Assembly (NCBI RefSeq): GCF_031143425.1
Contig: NC_090442.1
Coordinates: 427,755,776-427,819,775, forward strand
DNA: 64,000 bases
Source: Pleurodeles waltl
Lineage: Eukaryota > Chordata > Amphibia > Caudata > Salamandridae
Direction: 5' to 3'
Below the pieces are notes generated by a model. It saw only the letters and a program-made list of their open reading frames with translations, was not told the DNA's origin and did not search any database. The position numbers and the translations under genes are program-made. Positions 45,768 to 55,679 of the stretch are shown piece by piece. Within the stretch, counting starts at the first letter, position 1. Each line of letters opens with the position of its first letter.

Positions 45768-46889
45768 TCACTGGAAATATTGCTGGATCACTGAGTCCCT
45801 GTTCTGCATGTCTTCTTCCTCTGCTTCATCCTCATCACTGTCCACAGGCTCCACAGCTGCCACAACGCCGCCATCTGGACCATCCTCCTGCAGAAAAGGC
45901 ACCTGTTGTCGCAAAGCCAAGTTGTGAAGCATACAGTAGGCCATGATGATCTGGCATACCTTCTTTGGTGAGTAGAATAGGGATCCACCTGCCATATGCA
46001 GGCACCTGACCTGGCCTTCAAGAGGCGGAACGTCTGCTTGATCACCCTCCTAGTTCGCCCATGGGCCTCATTGTAGCGTTCCTCTGCCCTGGTCCTGGGA
46101 TTCCTCACTGGGGTCAGTAGCCATGACAGGTTGGGGTACCCAGAGTCACCTGCAAATGGTGAGGGACAACTGTTAGACACACTAACCTGTAGGGATAACC
46201 CCAGACAACCATTCCCACTGTCTTGCTTCCAGGGGCTCACCTAATAGCCACACACGGTGTCTCTAGAGTTGACCCATCACATAAGGGATGCTGCTATTCC
46301 GCAGGATGTAAGCATCATGCAATGAGCCAGGGAACATGGCATTCACATGGGAGATGTATTGGTCGGCCAAACATACCATCTGTACATTCATGGAATCATA
46401 AGTCTTCCGGTGTCTGTACACCTGTCCTGTGGGGGGGGGGACAAAGCCACATGGGTCCCATCAATGGCACCTATGATGTTGGGGATATGTCCAAGGGCAT
46501 AGAAGTCACCTTTCACTGTAGGCAAATCCTCCACCTGAGGGAAAACGATGTAGCTCCGCATGTGTTTCAGCAGGGCAGACAACACTCTTGACAATACGTT
46601 GGAAAACATAGGCTGGGACATCCCTGATGCCATGGCCACAGTTGTTTGAAATGACCCTCTTGCAAGGAAATGGAGCACTGATAGCACCTGCACTTGAGGG
46701 GGGATTCCTGTGCGATGGCGGATTGCTGACATCAGGTCTGGCTCCAACTGGGTACACAGTTCCTGGATTGTGGCACGGTCAAACCTGTAGGTGATTATCA
46801 AATGTCTTTCCTCCATTGTCGACAGGTTCACCAGCGGTCGGTACACCGGAGGATTCTGCCATCTCCTCACATGTCTCAGCGGACGGTGC

Positions 46890-47352
46890 CTATGAAGGAC
46901 AACAGCGACCACAGAGTCAAACAACTCAGAGGTACGTACCCACAGTTTCCCCAGAACACCAATCATACACAATAGGTGGCCTATATGTGTGTTGAGACTA
47001 GGCCTAGGTATGTGTGACGCAGTTGGAAATTAGGCCATGTGGGCCCCTGAAATGGCGGCTGCCTGACCTCTAAAGTAGGACAATAGAATGTGAGGTAACT
47101 GCGCTGGCGTTGTACACCGTCGCGGTAGGCAGTCGAAGACCGCGGCGCAATGCTGCATTGGTTAACATTGGACCCTATGGGTCCCAGGAGCCAATGACGA
47201 TGTACGCCGGCGGTGATGGTACACACCGCCGCAGACATGACCGCCGCGGATGTGACCACCATTTTCTATCTGTTCAATCACTCGATACCTGATCTTTGAC
47301 AGGAGAGGACCTAGACTGCAAGTGCTGCTGTGACCTCGGTCTGGAACAGACA
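46890..47352. other. Region upstream of SANT/Myb-like gene 2, within transposase intron 1
   Basis: It contains GCCGGCGGTGATGGT/ACACCGCCGC-type motifs at about 47,105-47,250 that recur in copy B at about 58,900-59,050. The conservation between copies suggests a promoter or regulatory function for gene 2, but no specific element is identified. Confidence 0.4.
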
Positions 47353-49957
47353 ATGGCTCGTGCGTCTGGGGAAAGGGCCCCTGCCTTCACATCGGAGGAG
47401 TTGGAGAAGCTCGTTGATGGGGTCCTCCTCCAGTACACACTACTCTACGGTCCTCCAGACAAACAGGTAAGTACACAGGGAGCATGTTGTATGGGCTATG
47501 TCTGTGTGGAGAGGGCTGGATGTAAGAAGGAAGGTGGCAGAGTTCTGCGTGCATGAAAGACGGTGGGTGCATGTGCTACATGGCAAGGGTAGGGATGGGG
47601 GCCAATCACTTTGACGGTGCAGTTGGTAATGACTTTTCTTCTTCTCCTGTACATTTCATGTAGGTCAGCGCCCACCAGAAGAAAGATATTTGGCGTGCCA
47701 TCGCCAAGGATGTCCGGACCCTGGGGGTCTACCACAGACGGAGCACCCACTGCCGGAAAAGATGGGCGGACATTTGCCCCTGGAGCAAGAAGACGGCAGA
47801 GGCTCAGCTGGGGATGGCCTCCCAACGTGGGAGGGGTGCCCGTCGAACCATGACCCCCCTGATGTGCAGGATCGTGGCGGTGGCCTACCCGGAGTTGGAT
47901 GGGCGCTTGAGGGCATCACAGCAGACACAAGGGGGTGAGTACACTCTCATTCAGCTGACTTTGCGCGCAGTGGAGTTGTCTGGGTGGGGGAGGAGGGCTG
48001 TGGGTTTCCCTAGGCCAGGGCGAGTTCCGTAGGCTAGGCCCCTCCGTGAGGCATGGCCCTGTGGCCCCCCACCCCACCTCTGTAGAGTGCCAACTACAGC
48101 TATTCATGCCCCTGTGTCATCTGTGTGCAGATGTCGCCCATAGCCTTGTAGGCCATTTCCCAGGAATTGCACTGTAGAGCCCAAGAGCGCGGCATAGTGT
48201 AGGGGGCTTCTGTGTCTGTCTTGTCCGCCAACGGTAGCGGTAATCCATGCACTCAACTTGTCTTTATTCTGTTCCCCACCCACCCTTTTTGTGGTTTCCC
48301 TGTTCGTGTGTGCATTAGCATCATCAGGCAGGGAGCAGTGGCACCGGAGCACGAGGGAGCTGCATCCCACATAGCCATGGAGGGCCACACTACAGACTCT
48401 GAATTCACCAGTGGGAAGGAAGGCGAGGGGAGCTCCACGGCAGGGACAGGAGCTGACACCAGCGACACGGACCCGTCCTCTGATGGGCGCTCCCTTGTTG
48501 TGGAGGCAACATCTGTGCCCCCCACATCTACAGGTACAGCCGCCACCCCCACTACCAGCACCGTCTTCCCAGCAGCCCCTCAGCCTTCGCCCCATGCCCG
48601 CTCACCCAGGAGGGTGGGCATCACCTTCACCCCAGGCACCTCATGCCCTGCCCCAGTCACCCCTGCTGCCCTCAGTGAGGAGGCTATTGACTGTTGGGCA
48701 GTCTACCATTTTGAATGCCATCCAGGGTGTAGAAAGGCAGTTGGAACAAACTAATGCATTCCTGGAGGGCATTCATTCTGGTCAGGCGGCCCTTCACCGA
48801 GCCTTTCAAACTCTGGCCTCAGCACTGATGGCAGCCATTGTCCCTGTGTCTAGCCTCCCCCCTCCAACTTCCTCCACCCAGACCCAATCCCCTGTATCTC
48901 TACCTATCCCAAACACACCATCAGACCAGCCTGCACACACCTCACCACACAAGGGAAGCTCAGGCAAACATAAGCACCACACATCCCACAGGCACTCACG
49001 AAAGCATCACACACATGCAGACACACCAACATCCACTGCCTCCACTGTGTCCCCTCCTAGTCATCTCCCTCCTCCCTCCCAGTCTTGTCCACACACACAC
49101 CTGCATGCACTACCTCTACAGCCACTACGTCCCTCTCCAGCACACCCACCAGCACACCCCGCTCATGTGCAGTCACCACCCCCACTACCATTCACACGTC
49201 CCCTGTGTCCTCTCCCAGTGTGTCTGTGACACCCCCTTCCAAGATACACAAACGCAGGCACACACCCACCCAACAGCCATCCACCTCACGACAGCCTCCA
49301 GCGCATGCACCTTCACCCAAAGTCACCAAACGTACACTTCCTACAACCACCACCTCCTCCTCCACTCCCAAACCCCCTCCAGCTACCCATCCCAGTGTGT
49401 CCCAAAAACTTTTCCTGTCCAGCCTTGACCTTTTTCCCACACCTTCCCCACCCCATCCATATCATAGGTCCCAAAGTAGCACCTCAGCCACAACATCTCC
49501 GGGACCAGTGGTGCCTGTAGTCACAGGTATGTGGAGTGCACCGGCCACCAGGACAGCCAATGTGGCACGGAGCCACAGCACAGCCAGTCCCCCCCCAGTG
49601 AAGCATCAGCAGTTGGCCAGTGCCCGGCAGGAGAGGGGGAAGACTCCAGCCACCCAACCCGCTCCTAGGGGTCCCCTTGGGAGTGTGGACTCAGCTGTGA
49701 CATGTCCCAAGGTGTGGAAGGGCCACAAGAAACCCGGCAAGTCTGGGAAGAGCAGCACGGTGGAGAAAACCAACATCATCCCCGCTGCCCAGGAGGGCCC
49801 CACCAGCCCCATCCCAGCTGCCCAGGATGGGCCCGCCAGCCCCATCCCAGCTGCTCAGGAGGGCCCCGCCAGCCCCATCCCAGATGCCCAGGAGGGCCCC
49901 GCCAGCCACATCCCAGCTGCCCAGGAGGGCCCCGCCAGCCCGAGCCCAGCTGCCTAG
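47353..49957 (+). pseudogene. SANT/Myb-like gene 2 of copy A, nested antisense in the transposase intron
   Basis: Exon 1 (47,353-47,466, 114 nt) encodes APAFTSEELEKLVDGVLLQY, then LYGPPDKQ and a GTAAGT donor. Exon 2 (47,664-47,934, 271 nt) encodes HQKKDIWRAIAKDVRTLGVY, STHCRKRWADICPW and GRGARRTMTPLM, so the SANT/MADF-like domain spans the two exons. Exon 3 (from 48,412) has an acidic part (GKEGEGSSTAG), a conserved NAIQGVERQLEQTNAFLEGI helix, then a long His/Pro/Ser/Thr-rich tail ending in the coding repeats. A shift near 48,695 and later stops break it. The exon 2-exon 3 phase does not match in copies A or B, so a small exon or another splice site may be missing. Confidence 0.75.
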
Positions 49958-50120
49958 GAGGGCCCCGCCAGCCCCATCCCAGCTGCCCAGGAGGGCCCCG
50001 CCAGCCCCAGCCCAGCTGCCCAGGAGGGCACAGCCAGCCCCAGCCCAGCTGGGCCAGGAAGGACCGCCAGCCCCAGCCCAGCTGGGCCATGAAGGACCAC
50101 CAGCACAAGACCCCCTGGCC
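49785..50120 (+). repeat. 33-bp coding minisatellite, about 10 units
   Basis: Units encode AAQEGPASPIP with small changes, in frame with the gene-2 tail until a TAG at about 49,956. The array continues beyond the stop. The base composition is strongly C/G-rich. Confidence 0.9.
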
Positions 50121-50149
50121 CATGAAGGACCGCCAACTCAAGCACCGCT

Positions 50150-50615
50150 GAACTGGGCAAGCACCGCTGAACAGGACACCGCCAACTCAAGCACCGCTGA
50201 ACAGGGCACCGCCAACTCAAGCACTGCTGAACAGGGCACCGCCAACTCAAGCACCGCTGAACAGGGCACCGCTAAATCAAGCACCGCTGAACAGGGCACC
50301 GACAACTCAACCACTGCTGAACAGGGCACTGCCAAATCAAGCACCGCTGAACAGGGCACCGCCAACTCAAGCACCGCTGAACAGGGCACTGCCAAATCAA
50401 GCACCGCCAACTCAAGCACCGCTGAACAGGGCACCGCCAAATCAAGCACCGCTGAACAGGGCACCACCAACTCAAGCACCGCTGAAGAGGGCACCGCCAA
50501 CTCAAGCACCGCTGAACAGGGCCCCGCCAAATCAGGCACCGCTTAACAGGGCACCGCCAACTCAAGCACCGCTGAACATGGCACCGCCAACTCAAGCACC
50601 GCTAGCCCATGAGCG
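50150..50615 (+). repeat. 30-bp coding-type minisatellite, about 15 units
   Basis: Units read CTGAACAGGGCACCGCCAAC with TCAAGCACCG and encode AEQGTANSST. It is a second, different array abutting the 33-bp array. Some units are shortened (50,405-50,420). It lies outside the current frame of gene 2. Confidence 0.9.
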
Positions 50616-50639
50616 GCAGGGGCACTAACGCAACTGGGA

Positions 50640-50850
50640 CCGTCACGGGGTGAGTGATGCACTCTGGGCACCAGTACCCCTCCAGAACCAGTGGAGACAT
50701 GCATCCACTACCTCTGTCCTTCACAGGATGAAACACTCTGGGCACCAGTCCCCCTCCAGAACCAGTGGAGACATGCATCCACTACCTCTGTCCTTCACAG
50801 GATGAAGCACTCTGGGCACCAGTCCCCCTCCAGAACCATTGGAGACTGTT
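50640..50850 (+). repeat. 74-bp tandem units, about 2.7 copies
   Basis: Units contain CCCTCCAGAACCAGTGGAGA, then TGCATCCACTACCTCTGTCC and ACTCTGGGCACCAGT. Inverted counterparts are at 55,235-55,590 in copy B. Confidence 0.85.
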
Positions 50851-50860
50851 ATCCACTTGA

Positions 50861-51350
50861 GAGACTGTGGCTTTGCACTCCCCAGGATTGAACAGTGGGC
50901 AAACCACCCACTGTAGAGACTTGAGAGACTGTGGCTTTGCACTCCCCAGGATTGAACAGTGGGCAAACCACCCACTGTAGAGACTTGTGAGACTGTGGCT
51001 TTGCACTCCCCAGGACTTAACAGTGGTCAAACCGCCGACTGTAAAGACTTGAGAGACTGTGGCTTTGCACTCCCCAGGATAATGCAGTGGGCAAACCACC
51101 CACTGTAAAGACTTGAGAGACTGTGGCTTTGCACTCCCCAGGATAATGCAGTGGGCAAACCACTGACTGTAGAGACTTGTGAGACTGTGGCTTTGCACTC
51201 CCCAGGATTGAACAGTGGGCAAACCACCCAATGTAAAGACTTGATAGACTGTGGTTTTGCACTCCCCAGGATGGAACAGTGGGCAAACCACCCACTGTAT
51301 AGACTTGAGAGACTGTGGCTTTGCACTCCCCAGGATTGAACAGTGGGCAT
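50861..51350 (+). repeat. 64-bp tandem array, 8 units, each with a near-palindrome
   Basis: Unit starts (GAGACTGTGGC) at 50,861, 50,925, 50,989 and 51,053 define a 64-bp period. Each unit includes GTGGGCAAACCACCCAC, where GTGGG and CCCAC can pair. The inverted array is at 54,835-55,215 in copy B and a related array at 62,985-63,370 in copy C. It lies in transposase intron 1, about 440 bp from exon 1. Confidence 0.9.
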
Positions 51351-52199
51351 TGAGCCCCCTCGTGGATCTGGCATCATGCACTCATCCGGCTGAGGTGCCC
51401 CCCATCCCTTCCCCCTGAGGTGCCTGTTGTATTTCTATCTGATGCCCCTGCAGTGTTCTCTCTGTTTTGATCTGGTATCGAGTGTGGGCCTCGCCCATGC
51501 ATTTTGAGCCCAGTGGTCCACGGACTATAAATGGTGCAATACCTGGACTACTATTCTTGGTGTATATTTTGTTAATAGTGAAAATATGTATATTTTTGCG
51601 TACTGCATTTTAATATAATACAATGGTTACACTCATTTCCTTTTGTCTTTGCATTCTTCCGGGGGATTCGGGGGTGTATTTATAATGTATAGATATGTAT
51701 TAGTGTGTGTGTGAGGTGGGGGGTTGCATGTTGCGTGTCCCTGTTTTTTGCCTCCCCGCTCCCCTGTGTCGTAGGTGCAGTACTCACCATGGTCTTCGCC
51801 GCCGTCGTTCGTGCTCCTGGTACAGGAGCAGGAAGACTATCGCAGGTAGGATTTGGAGTTCCGGTTCCATGGTGTCCTCTTTCCTCGTGGAGTGTGATGA
51901 GGTGAGCGTTTTCCCTTCGAAATTCCTGTTTCGGCCGTGTTTTTATCCGCTGTGAATCCGCCCCGGAAAAGGTGGCGGATTGGCCTGTCATAATAGTGTG
52001 GGCGGTACATTGTCTCCTGTCTGTCTGTTGGCGGTGACCGCTGCGCTGTTTGTTTGTACCACCGTGGCGGTCGGAGTGTGAAAGTGGCTGTCTTTGTTGG
52101 CGGTTTCCGCCACGGTCGTAATTGCAAAAAAAATTCCGCCGGCCTGTTGTCGGTCTTACCGCCGATTTAACACCGTCCGCTAAGGTTGCAATGACCACC

Positions 52200-53198
52200 A
52201 TAATAATTTGTTTAATATGTCCTCAAAGTGAAATACTGCTAAATTCATTTTTCACTGTTGCAAGGCCTGTCACTCTCATACGTTAACATGGGGGCTACCT
52301 TTAAATATGATTAAAGTGCAGATTCCCTTTGGGAACGGATGAAATATGGAGTTTGGGATCTCTGAGCTCACAATTTAAAAATAATTTTTTTAGTAAAGTT
52401 GATTTTTAGATTGTGTGTTTGAAAATGCCACTTTTAGAAAGTGAGCGTTTTCTTGCTTAAACCATTTCTGTGACTCTGCCTGATTGTGCTCACTTGTATT
52501 GCGACCGGAAGATCGACTCCGGCGGCTGGAGAAATGATGCACAACATCGCTGACGGAGGCTGGGGAGATTGCAACCCAAGCTGCATGGTTTTCAGATCAT
52601 CGTACGTCTGGCTTTCTGATGCAAACACTGCTGGCATATAAAAATGACACAAGGCCTGCCCGGACCCGAGAGTGCTGACCGGATCATCGCATCTCTCTCA
52701 TGCGGAGAGAAAAAACAACGCACGCCGACCCGACTGAAGGAGAAACGACGCATGGTCTCGCGCTTGAGTGATATCGAAGCACCGCAAGCTCTTTTTGACG
52801 CACACTCACCCGTGCTAGGTTATTTTTGACACGCCCAATGTACATTTTCTTGCTAACAGCGTTAGCGTTGTGTTTAAAACTACATGGAGACTCTTTTTGC
52901 TTTTTTTAATTGATAACTTGACTTATGTATTGTTGATTTTTGTCATTTTGGTCTTGTTTTGCTTAGATAAATATTTTCTATTTTGCTAAACCTGTGTTGT
53001 GTCATTTTGTAGTCCTTTCCTTAAGTTACAGTGTGTGTTGGTAGAAATACTTTACACCTAGTACTCTGAAGTTAAGCCTGCCTGCTCGTGCCAAGCTACC
53101 AAGGGGGTGAGTTGGGGTTGGTTGATGGTGATTCTCTTTTACCCTGACAAGAGTGAGGGTCCTTTCTTGGACAGGGGGTAACCTGACTGCCAGCCAAT
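52200..53198 (+). mobile_element. 3' LTR of the Gmr1-like element, right part, truncated
   Basis: It continues the LTR after copy A (AATATGTCCTCAAAGTG, then GCAAGGCCTGTCACTCTC) and matches the 5' LTR to CCTGACTGCCAGCCAA. It stops at 53,198, about 17 bases before the expected CTAACA end. The next base onward belongs to a truncated MITE. Confidence 0.85.
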
Positions 53199-53920
53199 AT
53201 CTTGATCATCTGACAGGGGAGAGAGGTGGGAGAGTGGGAATGTTGTGGGTGCATGTGTGAGTGGGTGCTGTCTGCTTGTGTCGATGTAAGTGTGGATGCA
53301 AGTGTGTATGCGTGTATGAATCTTGGAGTGAATGTGAGTATGAGTGATGGAGTGAATGCCAGTATGAGTGTTGAAGTGAATACGAGTATGAGTGTTGCAT
53401 TAATGCGAGTATGAGTGTTGTGGTGAATGCGAGTATGAGTGCTGTGGTGAATGTGTGTACGGATGCATGTGAGTGAATGCATGTATGTCAGTGTTGATGA
53501 ATACGTGTATGTGGGGTAGATGTGGGTGTCTGTGTGCGTGTGCATGTATGCAGGGAGGGGGTGCAGTACCTGGAGGGAAGAGGGGGAGGTTGGTTTGGAG
53601 GGTTATTGTGCTTGCTGGGGGGAAGTCGTCTGAGGGTGACAGGGGAAAAATTCCCTGTCACCGATAACCTTTCCACCAGGGTTTTCATGGCGATACACTG
53701 GCCCAGAATCCCTGGTGGAAAGGTGGCTCCAAATACCACAGTGGTCTTCTGTGGACTGCCGGGTCAGAGATGCTCATCTCCGGCCCAGCGGGTACAACCG
53801 CCCTGGCGGTCTGAGTGGAGATGTGGAGGGTTGGCAGAGGCCAACCCGTCACACTCATAATGTGGCAGTCTTCACTGTATGCCTGTTGCTGGTGATACCT
53901 CCAGGGTCATAATGAGGGCC
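53199..53920. mobile_element. Left-truncated Harbinger-type MITE
   Basis: The right end CCAGGGTCATAATGAGGGCC is a Harbinger terminus, followed by TTA at 53,921. The interior matches the MITE at 3,965-4,927: a GT-rich tract, then CCTGTCACC(A/G)(G/A)TA, CCAGGG or CAGGGATTT, and AATCCCTGGTGGAA. The left terminus is absent; the join to the truncated LTR at 53,198 suggests a deletion. Confidence 0.75.
53280..53480. repeat. Imperfect GAGTATGAGTG-type minisatellite in the MITE
   Basis: Units of about 26-28 bp contain GAGTATGAGTGTTG and GTGAATGCGAG. Open frames on both strands here are repeat artefacts. Confidence 0.75.
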
Positions 53921-53944
53921 TTAATGTTTTCTAGCACAGAGAAA
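53921..53944 (-). repeat. Fragment of family-a LTR, left of copy B
   Basis: TTAATGTTTTCTAGCACAGA matches the left family-a LTR at about 26,302. The matching sequence resumes at 62,159 on the other side of copy B. Confidence 0.65.
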
Positions 53945-54263
53945 GGACCTCATTACAACTCTGGTAGTCGGTAATAAAGCTGTGGTAACACTGTCAGCAG
54001 GCCGGCGTTAAAAAAAATTGGATCACGACCAAGGCGGAAACCGCCAACAAAGACAGCCACTTTTACACTCCGACCGCAGCAACAAAGATTGCGACAGTCA
54101 CCACCAACAGACAGGCAGAAGACAATGTACCACCCACCGTATTACAAGGCACCAATCCCCCAGCTTTTCCGGGGCGGTACCAACAACATCAAAAGCACAG
54201 TGGAAACAGTACACAGAAGGGGAACCACTCACCTTTCAACATTCGACGAAGAACCAGGACGCA

Positions 54264-54349
54264 ATGGAGCCCGAACTGCAGGACCTCCCCATGTCGGTGT
54301 ATCTGCTAATACACCAGGAATTTCAAAGAAGGGGGTGGCGATGACCACG
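54264..54349 (+). pseudogene. Transposase exon 1 of copy B (86 nt)
   Basis: ATG at 54,264 starts MEPELQDLPMSVYLLIHQEF, followed by Arg-rich residues, a TGA at about 54,342, and a GTGAATAC donor-like site after 54,349. It corresponds to 51,870-51,788 in copy A and 62,617-62,699 in copy C. The length differs by exactly one codon, so the phase (2) is kept. About 100 bp upstream is also conserved between copies and may be the promoter. Confidence 0.75.
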
Positions 54350-54830
54350 GTGAATACTGCACTTAGCACACAGGGGAGGGGTTGAGGAAAAAGAGAGTGA
54401 CACACACATGCAACACGCAACAACCCTACCCTCACCCACAACACCATACACACAAAAACATGCAGCAACATTACATTTACACCCCATAACCCCCTGGAAG
54501 AACGCAAGGACAAAAGGAATAGAGTAAAATCTGTGATATTTAGAAAATGCACATAAAGTTAACGGTTGTAAACAACAGTTCATACAAATATTTACAATAT
54601 GTACAGAGGGCCGTGCACTGTCCATTGCAAATGTCCGTGGACCAGTGGCCCAAAAAATCATGGGCGAAGTCCACACTTGACTCCTGCCTCAAAACGGTGA
54701 GAACACTGCAGGGGCTTCAGGTCGAAAAAACACAGGCACCTCAGGCGGAAGGGGTGTGCGGGCACCTCAGCCGGAAGATGGTACTATGCCACTGCTCCTG
54801 GATGGGACAACATGCCCACAGCAATATCCT
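54350..54830. other. Intron 1 sequence of copy B, no gene seen
   Basis: The sequence corresponds to 51,350-51,787 in copy A. It contains CA-rich low-complexity stretches and no recognisable coding sequence. Confidence 0.5.
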
Positions 54831-54834
54831 GGGG

Positions 54835-55215
54835 AGTGCTAAGCCACAGTCTCGCAAGTCTCTCAAGTGGGTGGTTTGCCCACTGCTTGGTCCTGGGGAG
54901 TGCAAAGCCACAGTCTCTCCAGTCTCTCAAGTGGGTGGATTGCCCACTGCTTGGTCCTGGGGAGTGCAAAGCCACAGTCTCTCAATTCTCTCAAGTTGGT
55001 GGTTTGCCCACTGCTTGGTCCTGGGGAGTGCAAAGCCACAGTCTCTCAAGTCTCTCAAGTGGGTGGTTTGCCCACTGCTTGGTCCTGGGGCGTGCAACAC
55101 CACAGTCTCTCAAGTCTCTCAAGTGGGTGGTTTGCCCACTGCTTTGTCCTGGGGAGTGCAAAGCCACAGTCTATCAAGTGGGTGGTTTGCCCATTGCTTG
55201 TTCCTGGGGGGGGTG
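54835..55215 (-). repeat. 64-bp tandem array of copy B, about 6 units
   Basis: Units read GTGCAAAGCCACAGTCTCTC, then AAGTGGGTGGTTTGCCCACT and GCTTGGTCCTGGGGA. The core GTGGGTGGTTTGCCCAC is the exact reverse complement of the copy-A core. Some units are shortened near the right end. Confidence 0.9.
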
Positions 55216-55234
55216 CAAAGCCTCAGTCTCTCTA

Positions 55235-55590
55235 GTGGATGCCTTCTCCACTGGTTCTGGAGGGGCTTTGGGCCCAGTCAGCTTCATCCTGCCAAGGATA
55301 GGGGGAGTGGATGCATATCTCCACTGGTTCTGGAGGGGGCATTGTGCCCAATCTGCTTCATCCTGCCAAGGAAAGTGATAGTGGATCCATATCTCCACTG
55401 GTTCTGGAGGGGGTCTTGTGCCCTGTCTGCTTCATCCTGCCTCCTGCCTAGGATAGGGGGAGTGGATGCATATCTCCACTGATTCTGAAGGTGGCATTGA
55501 GCCCAGTCTACTTCATCCTGCCAAGGATTGGGTGAGTAGATGCATCTCTCCACTGGTTCTGGAGGGGGCCTTGTGCCCAGTGAAGCTACA
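55235..55590 (-). repeat. 74-bp-type tandem units of copy B, about 5 copies
   Basis: Units contain TCCACTGGTTCTGGAGGGG, CTTCATCCTGCCAAGGA and GTGGATGCATATC. They are the inverted counterpart of 50,640-50,850 and follow the 64-bp array in the same relative order. Confidence 0.85.
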
Positions 55591-55679
55591 CCTGGGGTGT
55601 GGCTGTTCCCATTCCCTCACATGGGTGTCTGAGGCACGAAATGTGCAGGGAACAGGTAGGATGATACTCCATGGAGGCA

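Larger units (their letters stand above)
45768..51870 (-). pseudogene. HARBI1-like transposase of copy A; exons 51,870-51,788, 46,889-46,241, 46,149-45,768
   Basis: Three minus-strand exons fit together. Exon 1 (83 nt) starts MEPELQILPAIVFLLLYQEH and ends in an Arg run before GTGAGTA. Exon 2 follows TTCATAG and reads in matching phase: RHVRRWQNPPVYRPLVN, FDRATIQELCTQLEPDL, VKGDFYALGHIPNIIGAIDG with the first catalytic Asp, and, after a frameshift in a C run near 46,435, NVQMVCLADQYISHVNAM. Exon 3 starts in phase with LLGDSGYPNLSW (second Asp), then YNEAHGRTRRVIKQTF, where the expected Glu is Lys, and a further 1-nt deletion near 46,020. The total of about 370 residues fits the family. Intron 1 is 4,898 bp and holds another gene on the opposite strand. 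Confidence 0.8.
43384..52199 (+). mobile_element. Harbinger copy A, complete with both ends (8,816 bp)
   Basis: The left end is GGCAGTCATGACAACATTGG; the right end, reverse-complemented, is GGTGGTCATTGCAACCTTAG. They form imperfect inverted repeats followed by GCGG-type motifs. ATA flanks both sides (43,381-43,383 and 52,200-52,202), and joining the flanks restores the LTR as seen in the 5' copy. It contains a SANT/Myb-like gene (43,983-45,390, plus), a transposase gene (51,870-45,768, minus), a second SANT/Myb-like gene (47,353 to about 49,957, plus) and minisatellites (49,785-51,350). All genes carry lesions, so this copy is inactive. Its length is unusually large for the superfamily. Confidence 0.9.

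Noticed and set aside
50861..51350. Regular direct repeats that might suggest a CRISPR array
   Set aside because: The whole 64-bp unit is repeated without unique spacers, and the genome is eukaryotic.
50782..51381. Minus-strand 199-codon open frame across the 64-bp array
   Set aside because: Repeat artefact of the same kind; no conserved start and no conserved frame between copies.
54547..55482. 311-codon plus-strand open frame with repeated GGLPTAWSWGVQSHSL-type units
   Set aside because: It is a translation of the 64-bp and 74-bp minisatellites; the frame is open because no unit contains a stop. The equivalent in copy A is open on the opposite strand.
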